NCBI GenBank assembly: GCA_900759225.1
Contig: CAAEUM010000206.1
Span: 1 to 5,011 of the forward strand
Reading direction: 5' to 3'
From: Lachnospiraceae bacterium
GTDB taxonomy: Bacteria > Bacillota > Clostridia > Lachnospirales > Lachnospiraceae
DNA: 5,011 bases
Below are positions 1 to 5,011 of the stretch, in pieces (the first letter of the stretch is position 1; each line of letters opens with the position of its first letter). The position numbers were made by a program, and so were the translations under genes. Under the pieces are notes generated by a model. It did not search any database, had not been told where the DNA came from, and saw only the letters and a program-made list of their open reading frames with translations.

Positions 1-568
1 AGGGGCAATCCTTTATGTGGCCTATGTTCCAAGCTGGCCCTTTGTACTCTTGATTGCCGAGGTTGTGGTAGTGATGGTTTTAACTGCCAGGATTTCAAAG
101 CTGTCAGTAGGAATGGCAAGAGGCCTGTTTTTCCTCTATGCAGGCTTAAACGGTATTGTATTCAGCGCCTACTTCCTGCTGTTTAAGATGGTGGATATGG
201 TATTTATATTCGGCCTTACAGCTATGTTCTTTGGAATCATGGCGGCAATCGGTTATTTCGGGAATATTAATTTTAACGCCCTGCGTCCCTTTATGCTTGG
301 CGGGCTTTTGTTCCTCTGCGGTTTCTGGCTGCTGTCCCTGTTTATTAACCTGAGCGCTTTTGAGACAATGGTATGTGCAGTTGGTATTTTTATCTTCCTT
401 TTGTACACCGCTTATGACGCAAAGAAGATTCAGGCGTACTATGCTTATTACGGGCAGATGCCGGAAATGGCTGCCAAGGCATCTATTTTTGCAGCACTGC
501 AGCTGTATCTTGATTTTATCAACCTGTTTGTCTATCTGATCAGGATACTGGCAAGAAGAGATAATTAA
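1..568 (+). CDS. Bax inhibitor-1 (BI-1/YccA) family membrane protein, 5' end missing
   Basis: The reading frame is open from the first whole codon at position 2, so the gene runs in from before the window; the GTG at 17 is an internal valine and not the start. The visible 188 residues are very hydrophobic, with about six membrane segments (roughly residues 13-29, 41-61, 66-85, 96-115, 120-136 and 160-180, counted from position 2). Two family signatures are present: AYDAKKIQ at 137-144, with the conserved Asp, and the last helix LYLDFINL at 168-175, followed by a basic tail. Family members are usually about 230-240 residues, so about 40-50 N-terminal residues are missing. BI-1 proteins are integral membrane proteins linked in various systems to ion or calcium leak and membrane stress; the bacterial role is poorly defined. 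The family call is firm and the function is open. A terminator directly after the stop makes this the last gene of its transcript. Confidence 0.88.
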   Translation, partial: GAILYVAYVPSWPFVLLIAEVVVVMVLTARISKLSVGMARGLFFLYAGLNGIVFSAYFLLFKMVDMVFIFGLTAMFFGIMAAIGYFGNINFNALRPFMLGGLLFLCGFWLLSLFINLSAFETMVCAVGIFIFLLYTAYDAKKIQAYYAYYGQMPEMAAKASIFAALQLYLDFINLFVYLIRILARRDN

Positions 569-578
569 GCTTTAAGTT

Positions 579-609
579 CTGGCTGGCATTTTTTTGCCAG
601 CCGGTTTTT
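579..609 (+). terminator. Rho-independent terminator after the BI-1 gene
   Basis: The arms GGCTGGCA (581-588) and TGCCAGCC (595-602) pair perfectly around a six-T loop. They can be lengthened by C579-G604 and a T580-G603 wobble to a 10-pair stem. The T-run 605-609 follows directly. It starts 10 bases after the stop codon and separates the membrane protein gene from the kinase-recG cluster. Confidence 0.88.
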
Positions 610-611
610 AT

Positions 612-623
612 GGGTATATACCC
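612..623. promoter_or_regulatory. Perfect 12-base palindrome upstream of the kinase gene, possibly an operator or promoter region
   Basis: GGGTATATACCC is a perfect palindrome 64 bases before the kinase start, in the only gap where a promoter for the downstream cluster could sit. A weak vegetative-type pair can be drawn with TTGCCA (594-599) as -35 and TATACC (617-622) as -10, 17 bases apart, but its -35 lies inside the terminator hairpin and the -10 matches TATAAT at only four of six places. The palindrome is directly seen. A role as a regulator site, or as a promoter, is inference. Confidence 0.25.
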
Positions 624-672
624 TATGAGTAAACAGAAAATACGGACAAGCATGCAGACAGAATGCAGGATA

Positions 673-680
673 AAGGGGGA
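673..680 (+). promoter_or_regulatory. Ribosome binding site that sets the kinase start at 687
   Basis: The purine run AAGGGGGA ends six bases before the ATG at 687. An earlier in-frame ATG at 663 would put this site inside the coding region, and it adds eight residues (MQDKGGSL) that do not resemble the family's N-terminus. The start at 687 gives MLIGALEAGGTK, which is where ROK fructokinases normally begin. Confidence 0.8.
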
Positions 681-686
681 AGCCTT

Positions 687-1556
687 ATGTTGATTGGAGC
701 TTTGGAGGCCGGAGGAACAAAAATGGTGTGTGCCCTGGGGCAGGAAGACGGCAGGATCCTGGAACAGGTATCCATGCCGACAACAACTCCGGAGGAAACC
801 ATTCCAAGGATTATTGATTACTTTAAAGGAAAGGGCATTAGCGCCCTGGGGATCGGGGCCTTTGGCCCGGTGGATGTAAATCCGGGATCAGCCATTTATG
901 GTCATATTTTAGAGACACCGAAGCTTTCCTGGCGGGGTGTGGATCTGCTGGGAGAATTAAAGAAGGGGCTTTTGGTTCCCATGAGTATTGACACAGATGT
1001 AAACGGCTCCTGCCTGGGGGAGATGACTTATGGCTGCGCAAAGGGCCTTGATAATGTGATCTATATTACCATTGGCACCGGAATTGGAGTAGGAATCGGC
1101 ATAAACGGAAAGCTGGTTCATGGAATGCTCCATCCGGAGGGGGGCCATATCCTTCTGCCCCTTCATCCTGAGGATAAAAACGGGGGCATCTGTCCCTCCC
1201 ATAAGACCTGCTTTGAGGGTCTTGCAAGCGGCCCCTCCATTGAGGCAAGATGGGGGAAAAAGGCAGCAGAGCTTTCAGAGGATCCCAGGGTTTGGGAGAT
1301 GGAAAGCTTCTATATTGCAGAGGCTCTTGTAAATTATATCATGATCCTCTCACCTCAGAAAATTATCCTTGGCGGCGGCGTCATGCATCAGCAGCAGCTG
1401 TTCCCTCTGATACGGAAAAAGACGCTGGAGCTGATATCCGGATATCTGAACACCCCGGAGCTAAGAGACATTGACAATTATATCGTACCGGCCAGCCTTC
1501 ATGACGACCAGGGGATCATGGGCGCTGTTAAGCTGGGATTGGATGCGTTAAAATGA
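687..1556 (+). CDS. ROK-family sugar kinase, fructokinase type
   Basis: This 289-residue cytoplasmic kinase probably phosphorylates fructose with ATP to fructose 6-phosphate (EC 2.7.1.4). The N-terminal phosphate-binding loop EAGGTK is at residues 7-12; the Glu in place of the Asp usual in glucokinases is typical of the fructokinase (YdhR/GmuE-like) subgroup. The probable catalytic base is Asp104 in TDVN, and IGTGIGVGIG at 129-138 is the second phosphate loop. The ROK zinc site is complete: His154, then C-x2-H-x2-C at Cys169, His172 and Cys175, followed by the SGPS motif at 181-184. LGGGV (228-232) and GIMGA (276-280) close the fold. Length fits the family. Its stop overlaps the recG start by ATGA, so the two are probably co-transcribed and translationally coupled. 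No sugar transporter or hydrolase lies beside it, so the substrate rests on the protein alone; mannose or another hexose is possible. Confidence 0.88.
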   Translation: MLIGALEAGGTKMVCALGQEDGRILEQVSMPTTTPEETIPRIIDYFKGKGISALGIGAFGPVDVNPGSAIYGHILETPKLSWRGVDLLGELKKGLLVPMSIDTDVNGSCLGEMTYGCAKGLDNVIYITIGTGIGVGIGINGKLVHGMLHPEGGHILLPLHPEDKNGGICPSHKTCFEGLASGPSIEARWGKKAAELSEDPRVWEMESFYIAEALVNYIMILSPQKIILGGGVMHQQQLFPLIRKKTLELISGYLNTPELRDIDNYIVPASLHDDQGIMGAVKLGLDALK

Positions 1557-3613
1557 TGCAGAACCAGGAACCAATTTCAACCTTAAAAGGCATTGGGGAG
1601 AAAACTGCAAAGCTGTTTGAAAAATTAGGGGCTGCCACAGTTGGCGGCCTCCTTTCCTATTATCCAAAGGCCTATGAAATATACGAGCCCCCGGTGCAGA
1701 TCGGTCAGCTGAAGGAGCAGACGGTGATGAGCGTGGAAACGGCTCTTACTGCCAGTCCGGACTTGCTGCGTATAAACAGGATGCAGATGGTATCGGCCAA
1801 TGTAAAGGATATCACCGGAAAACTGCAGCTTGTGTGGTACAACATGCCCTATATGCGTGCTAATCTAAAAACAGGACAGCTCTATGTGTTCCGGGGCAGG
1901 GTGGTAAAAAAACGTGGTCGGCTGATCATGGAGCAGCCGGAGGTGTTTTCGCCTGAGGCCTATGAGGAATTAGCACAGTGCATGCAGCCGGTGTACGGCC
2001 AGACCAGGGGCCTTGGGAATAAGGCGATCGTGAAGGCCATGCAGCAGGCTTTGCTTGCGCGGGCTATGGAGCGGGAGTATATGCCTGCAGACCTGCGCCG
2101 CCGCTATGAGCTGGCAGAGATCAATTATGCCCTGGAGCATATCCACTTTCCGGCAGATGAGAAGGAGTTTTTGTTTGCCAGGAAGCGTCTTGTATTTGAT
2201 GAGTTTTTTATGTTCCTTGTGGGAGTAAGACGGCTAAAGGAGCACCGGGAGGAGATTCATTCCTCCTATGTATGCAGCAGCCGCTCAAAGGTAGAGGCAG
2301 TGGAGGCAGGGCTTCCCTACAGCCTGACGGGGGCCCAGAAGCGTGCTCTTCTGGAGGTGCTTGCTGACATGGAAGGCGGCTGCGTTATGAACCGGCTGAT
2401 CCAGGGGGATGTAGGCTCAGGGAAAACCATTATTGCAGTGCTGGCCCTTCTGGAGGCAGCATACAATGGTTTTCAGGGGGCGCTGATGGTGCCCACGGAG
2501 GTACTGGCAAGGCAGCATTTTGAGTCCATGGTGTCCCTGTTTCAGGCACAGGGCATTGACAAGGTGCCGGTTCTGATCACCGGTTCCATGACTGCAAAGG
2601 AAAAGCGGCTGGCCTACGAAAAGGTGGAAAGCCATGAGGCGGATATCATTATCGGTACCCATGCCCTGATTCAGGAAAAGGTGATCTACGATAAGCTGGC
2701 CCTGGTTGTGACAGATGAGCAGCACCGCTTCGGGGTAGGGCAGAGGGAGCTTTTAAGCAGCAAGGGAGACAGCCCCCATGTGCTTGTTATGAGCGCCACG
2801 CCTATTCCAAGAACACTGGCCATTATCCTTTACGGTGACCTTGATATTTCCGTGATCGATGAGCTTCCGGCAGGCCGCCAGTCCATCCGCAACTGCGTGG
2901 TGGACACAAGCTACCGGCCAAAGGCTTACACATTTATTGAAAAACAGGTGGAGGCAGGGCATCAGGCCTATGTTATCTGTCCTATGGTGGAGCCCAGCGA
3001 GCTTTTGGAGGCAGAAAATGTACTGGATTATACGAAGCAGTTAAAAAAGCAGCTTCCATCCTCCGTCTGTGTGGAATACCTCCATGGAAAAATGAAGCCA
3101 AAGGAAAAAAACAAAGTGATGGAGCGTTTCGCAGCAGGGGAGATACAGGTGCTGGTATCTACGACAGTGGTTGAGGTAGGGGTAAATGTGCCCAATGCCA
3201 CAGTGATGATGATCGAGAATGCGGAGCGGTTCGGCCTGGCACAGCTTCATCAGCTAAGGGGCCGGGTAGGACGCGGCAGCGCCCAGTCCTACTGTATTAT
3301 GGTAAATTGCTCGGGAAGCCGGGAATCGGCACAGCGCCTTGATATTTTAAACCGCTCCAATGACGGTTTTTATATTGCCTCCGAGGATTTAAAGCTGCGG
3401 GGGCCCGGTGATATCTTCGGTGTGCGCCAGAGCGGTGAGATGGAATTTAAGCTGGCGGATATTTTTACAGATGCAAATCTGTTAAAGACTGTATCGGAGG
3501 AGGTAAATCTGCTGCTGGATGAGGATCCAGAGCTTAAAAATCCGGAGCATGAGGCCTTAAGGCGGCATATTGAGGACTATTTGGGAGAGCATTATGAGAA
3601 ACTGAATTTGTAG
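1553..3613 (+). CDS. recG: ATP-dependent DNA helicase RecG
   Basis: RecG is a monomeric double-strand DNA translocase that remodels stalled replication forks, D-loops and R-loops and drives branch migration of Holliday junctions. At 686 residues it is full length (the E. coli protein has 693). An N-terminal helix-hairpin-helix-like stretch LKGIGEKTAKL (11-21) precedes the OB-fold wedge domain (about 55-150). The helicase core has Walker A GDVGSGKT (285-292), the RecG-type Walker B DEQH (388-391), SATPIPRT (414-421), motif V around STTVVEVGVNVP (536-547) and motif VI QLHQLRGRVGRG (564-575). The TRG region lies within 601-628 (NDGFYIASEDLKLRGPGD). No motif is missing. The start overlaps the kinase stop (ATGA), and a second ATG follows directly at 1556; only a weak GGAT precedes, so translation is probably coupled to the kinase gene. 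Confidence 0.97.
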   Translation: MMQNQEPISTLKGIGEKTAKLFEKLGAATVGGLLSYYPKAYEIYEPPVQIGQLKEQTVMSVETALTASPDLLRINRMQMVSANVKDITGKLQLVWYNMPYMRANLKTGQLYVFRGRVVKKRGRLIMEQPEVFSPEAYEELAQCMQPVYGQTRGLGNKAIVKAMQQALLARAMEREYMPADLRRRYELAEINYALEHIHFPADEKEFLFARKRLVFDEFFMFLVGVRRLKEHREEIHSSYVCSSRSKVEAVEAGLPYSLTGAQKRALLEVLADMEGGCVMNRLIQGDVGSGKTIIAVLALLEAAYNGFQGALMVPTEVLARQHFESMVSLFQAQGIDKVPVLITGSMTAKEKRLAYEKVESHEADIIIGTHALIQEKVIYDKLALVVTDEQHRFGVGQRELLSSKGDSPHVLVMSATPIPRTLAIILYGDLDISVIDELPAGRQSIRNCVVDTSYRPKAYTFIEKQVEAGHQAYVICPMVEPSELLEAENVLDYTKQLKKQLPSSVCVEYLHGKMKPKEKNKVMERFAAGEIQVLVSTTVVEVGVNVPNATVMMIENAERFGLAQLHQLRGRVGRGSAQSYCIMVNCSGSRESAQRLDILNRSNDGFYIASEDLKLRGPGDIFGVRQSGEMEFKLADIFTDANLLKTVSEEVNLLLDEDPELKNPEHEALRRHIEDYLGEHYEKLNL

Positions 3614-3626
3614 GAGGAATCAATTT

Positions 3627-4148
3627 ATGAATGAGACAATGCAAACGATCCTTTCAAGACGCAGTACCCGGGAGTTTTTGGAAAAGCTGGTTTCAAGGGA
3701 AGACCTGGAGCTGATCGTCCAGGCAGCCCTTCATGCTCCCAGCGGCATGGGACGCCAGACTTGGCAGTTTACGGTTGTAACTGACAGAGAGAAAATTCAG
3801 AAGCTGGCGGCAGAGGCCGGCCGGGTTCTGGAGCGTTCTGACTATGATATGTACGGTCCGGCAGCCCTGATCATCCCTTCCAACGAGAAGGACAGTCCCT
3901 GGGGCAGGGATGACAATGCATGTGCTATGGAAAATATTTTCTTGGCAGCCCAGTCTATGGGGATCGGCTCTGTATGGCTGAACCAGCTCAGCGGCATCAG
4001 TGATGAGCCGGGGGTGCGCCGGGTTCTTACAGAGCTTGGAATTCCGGAAAACCATACAGTTTATGGCATTGCAGCTCTTGGCTATGCAGCAGATGAGAAG
4101 AAAGAGAAGGAGTGTATTGGGAAGGTTGTGTGGGTGGAGAAACGTTAA
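3627..4148 (+). CDS. Nitroreductase-family FMN-dependent oxidoreductase (small)
   Basis: This 173-residue protein has the nitroreductase fold: an FMN flavoprotein, normally a dimer, that uses NAD(P)H to reduce nitro compounds, quinones or unknown substrates in the cytoplasm. RRSTREF (11-17) is the N-terminal FMN-phosphate motif. APSGMGRQTWQF (37-48) matches the second flavin motif, and the helix-turn AMENIFLAAQSMGIGSVWL (100-118) with GIAALGYA (147-154) marks the C-terminal half. It is at the short end of the family. Gly42 sits where an Asn is usual (APS-x-x-N-RQ), and Thr45 replaces the common Pro. The start is fixed by AGGAGG at 3612-3617, which overlaps the recG TAG stop and sits nine bases before ATG; with a 13-base gap it is very likely in the same operon as recG. 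The natural substrate cannot be told from sequence. Confidence 0.9.
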   Translation: MNETMQTILSRRSTREFLEKLVSREDLELIVQAALHAPSGMGRQTWQFTVVTDREKIQKLAAEAGRVLERSDYDMYGPAALIIPSNEKDSPWGRDDNACAMENIFLAAQSMGIGSVWLNQLSGISDEPGVRRVLTELGIPENHTVYGIAALGYAADEKKEKECIGKVVWVEKR

Positions 4149-4175
4149 CGAAAAAACAGAAAGGAAATTACTACT

Positions 4176-4547
4176 ATGATTGATTTTCAAAACAGCTCCT
4201 ATCTAAAACTGAGAAAAACAAATGATTCCGCTGCCAAGGACATTTCTGCCATACTGATACCAGGGGAAGAGATCGCAGGCTGCTATGCCAGCGTCCGCGA
4301 TCATGTTGTCTTTACTACAAAACGCATTATTGCAGTAAATGTGCAGGGAATGACTGGAAAGAAAAAAGCCATTACATCTATCCCTTACTCCAGAATTCAG
4401 CTGTTTTCCATTGAAACCTCCAGTGTTTTTGATATAGACAGTGAACTGGAAATTTATGTAAGCGGAGTAGGGCAGATAACCTTCGAATTTACAGGCGGTA
4501 GCGATATTATGGCGATTGGCCAGATGATCAGCACCTGTTCTCTTTGA
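4176..4547 (+). CDS. Bacterial PH-domain protein (bPH_1-like), function unknown
   Basis: This 123-residue protein is almost entirely one domain resembling the bacterial pleckstrin-homology family (bPH_1, PF08000). The typical run is present: IPGEE (28-32), RDHVVFTTKRII (41-52), QGMTGKKK (57-64), SIPYSRI (68-74) and ELEIYVSG (90-97), then a closing strand and helix. There is no signal peptide or membrane segment. In this family the domain forms a ring-like beta-barrel assembly in solved examples, but no biochemical role is settled and binding of phosphoinositides is not established. AAGGAAA (4161-4167) lies eight bases before the ATG, and the gene follows the nitroreductase by 27 bases, so co-transcription is likely. 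To the eye it is more AT-rich than recG and the kinase. A T-run follows the stop at once, but no convincing stem precedes it. Confidence 0.78.
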   Translation: MIDFQNSSYLKLRKTNDSAAKDISAILIPGEEIAGCYASVRDHVVFTTKRIIAVNVQGMTGKKKAITSIPYSRIQLFSIETSSVFDIDSELEIYVSGVGQITFEFTGGSDIMAIGQMISTCSL

Positions 4548-4622
4548 TTTTTTTGCAATAATATATCTTATGCTTCAAGCTTTGCCTGCTACATTTTTAC
4601 AATTTACGCAGAACCTTCTAGC

Positions 4623-4649
4623 GTATGAAAATGAAATCCTCATATACTA
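4623..4649 (+). promoter_or_regulatory. Candidate forespore (sigma-G/sigma-F type) promoter of the spore protein gene
   Basis: TATACTA at 4643-4649 matches the sigma-G -10 pattern CATNHTA at six of seven places. GTATG at 4623-4627 fits the -35 pattern GHATR exactly. The spacer is 15 bases, shorter than the usual 18, which lowers confidence. It stands in the 174-base AT-rich gap 4548-4721, where a sporulation gene needs its own promoter; the rest of that gap shows no gene. TATACT also resembles a vegetative -10, but no matching -35 lies at the right distance. Confidence 0.4.
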
Positions 4650-4668
4650 AAATCGTAACAAAAAAACA

Positions 4669-4696
4669 TGCCGGGAAGAAATCTAAGCTCCTGGCA
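4669..4696 (+). promoter_or_regulatory. Stem-loop in the spore protein mRNA leader
   Basis: GCCGGGA (4670-4676) can pair with TCCTGGC (4689-4695), with one G-U pair, plus a T4669-A4696 pair, around a 12-base loop. It ends ten bases before the ribosome binding site. Its 3' arm includes CTCCT (4688-4692), which is complementary to AGGAG of the ribosome binding site, so two folds compete. The pairing is seen; any function is inference. Confidence 0.35.
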
Positions 4697-4706
4697 AAAC
4701 ACGAAT

Positions 4707-4712
4707 AGGAGG
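4707..4712 (+). promoter_or_regulatory. Ribosome binding site that sets the spore protein start at 4722
   Basis: AGGAGG lies nine bases before the ATG at 4722. The frame is open to an earlier ATG at 4668, but that start has no ribosome binding site, would place this one inside the gene, and adds 18 residues (MPGRN...) unlike any SASP N-terminus. Confidence 0.88.
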
Positions 4713-4721
4713 CGTTTCATT

Positions 4722-4925
4722 ATGTCTAACAATTCTAACAGAACAAACGTACCAGAGGCAAAGGAAGCAATGGACAAGTTTAAGATGGAGATTGCAAACG
4801 AAATCGGTGTACCTTTAAGCAACGGATACAACGGCAATCTGACATCCGCACAGAACGGCTCCGTAGGCGGTTATATGGTAAAGAAAATGATCGAGGCTCA
4901 GGAGCGTCAGATGGCAGGCAAGTAA
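4722..4925 (+). CDS. Alpha/beta-type small acid-soluble spore protein (SASP)
   Basis: This 67-residue protein belongs to the abundant DNA-coating proteins made in the forespore. They bind spore DNA in the minor groove, shift it towards an A-like form and protect it from UV and chemical damage; at germination the GPR protease degrades them for amino acids. Both conserved blocks are present. KMEIANEIGVP (21-31) holds the GPR cleavage site, with cutting expected in Glu23-Ile24-Ala25. NGSVGGYMVKKMIEAQER (45-62) is the C-terminal DNA-binding block. The length is normal. Gln44 stands before NGSVGG, where many family members have another polar or basic residue. The gene lies 174 bases behind the PH-domain gene, has its own strong ribosome binding site and probably a forespore promoter, so it should be expressed separately from the recG cluster. 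Spore-formers carry several such genes, and no specific ssp name can be given. Confidence 0.95.
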   Translation: MSNNSNRTNVPEAKEAMDKFKMEIANEIGVPLSNGYNGNLTSAQNGSVGGYMVKKMIEAQERQMAGK

Positions 4926-4943
4926 ACTGTCAAAACAAAATGG

Positions 4944-4977
4944 GGCTATCCTGAAAACTAAAACATAGGATAGTCTT
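4944..4977 (+). terminator. Inverted repeat behind the SASP gene, possible weak terminator
   Basis: GGCTATCCT (4944-4952) pairs with AGGATAGTC (4967-4975), with one G-U pair, around a 14-base A-rich loop. It starts 18 bases after the stop codon, where a terminator is expected. The tail after the stem is only TT followed by AAA, so it lacks a proper T-run and may not terminate well. It could instead be an mRNA-stabilising 3' stem. Confidence 0.4.
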
Positions 4978-4993
4978 AAACAAGCATTACGAA

Positions 4994-5011
4994 GGGGCTG
5001 TTGCAAAAGTA
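4994..5011. other. GGGGCTGTTGCAAAAGT motif cut by the window edge: half of a terminator or an insertion-sequence end
   Basis: The last 18 bases begin GGGGCTGTTGC and run into AAAAGTA. As the left arm of a hairpin it would need GCAACAGCCCC just beyond the edge. The same string also resembles the terminal inverted repeats of several transposase families, such as the CTGTTGCAAA ends of IS6-type elements. The window stops before either reading can be tested. Confidence 0.3.

Noticed and set aside
663..686. Earlier ATG start for the sugar kinase
   Set aside because: It adds eight non-conserved residues, and the good ribosome binding site sits between it and the ATG at 687.
2417..2725. A 102-codon open frame on the - strand inside recG
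   Set aside because: It lies opposite the Walker A to DEQH region of recG and has no recognisable domain or ribosome binding site; it is a shadow frame.
4143..4150. Eight-base palindrome CGTTAACG over the nitroreductase stop
   Set aside because: It is short, lacks a loop and a T-run, and is likely to occur by chance.
3693..4190. A 165-codon open frame on the - strand opposite the nitroreductase
   Set aside because: It is fully antisense to a well-supported gene, has no family motifs and reads as irregular Cys/His/Leu-rich sequence.
4521..4554. Possible terminator at the end of the PH-domain gene
   Set aside because: There is a seven-T run at 4548-4554, but the best upstream stem is only a few interrupted pairs (CAG-x-TG with CA-x-CTG), too weak to call.
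4815..5006. A 63-codon - strand frame over the SASP gene and its tail
   Set aside because: It is mostly antisense to the SASP gene, rich in Cys and Leu with no motif, and gives no sign of being translated.
1..5011. CRISPR arrays, tRNA or rRNA genes, phage genes, toxin-antitoxin pairs
   Set aside because: No repeat-spacer pattern, cloverleaf, rRNA sequence or related protein family was seen; all long frames are accounted for by housekeeping or accessory metabolic genes.

Overview
The window looks like ordinary chromosome from an endospore-forming member of the Firmicutes, most likely a clostridium of the Lachnospiraceae type (Clostridium cluster XIVa). Three things suggest this: an alpha/beta-type small acid-soluble spore protein gene, strong AGGAGG-type ribosome binding sites, and protein sequences of clostridial character with medium GC. 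The placement is inferred from gene content and style, not from a search. All six genes are on the + strand and no stretch over 300 bases lacks a gene.

Layout: (1) 1-568, the 3' part of a Bax inhibitor-1 (BI-1/YccA) type membrane protein gene whose start lies before the window, closed by a clear rho-independent terminator at 579-609. (2) A 118-base gap with a 12-base perfect palindrome. (3) 687-1556, a ROK-family sugar kinase of the zinc-binding fructokinase type, overlapping by an ATGA junction with (4) 1553-3613, full-length recG. (5) 3627-4148, a small nitroreductase-fold flavoprotein whose ribosome binding site overlaps the recG stop codon. (6) 4176-4547, a 123-residue bacterial PH-domain protein of unknown function. 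(7) A 174-base AT-rich gap with a candidate forespore-type promoter and a leader hairpin. (8) 4722-4925, a 67-residue alpha/beta-type SASP. (9) A tail with one inverted repeat and, at the very edge, a motif that is either half of a terminator or the end of an insertion sequence.

Genes 687 to 4547 are spaced at -4, 13 and 27 bases with no visible terminator between them, so they probably form one transcription unit. Its members are functionally mixed: sugar phosphorylation, replication-fork repair, redox flavoenzyme and an unknown. The spore protein gene behind it appears to have its own promoter and would be expressed late in sporulation.

I found no convincing undescribed system here. The points most worth a second look are the possible alternative RNA structures in the spore protein leader, the edge motif at 4991-5011, the unknown PH-domain gene, and a departure from the usual flavin-binding motif in the nitroreductase.
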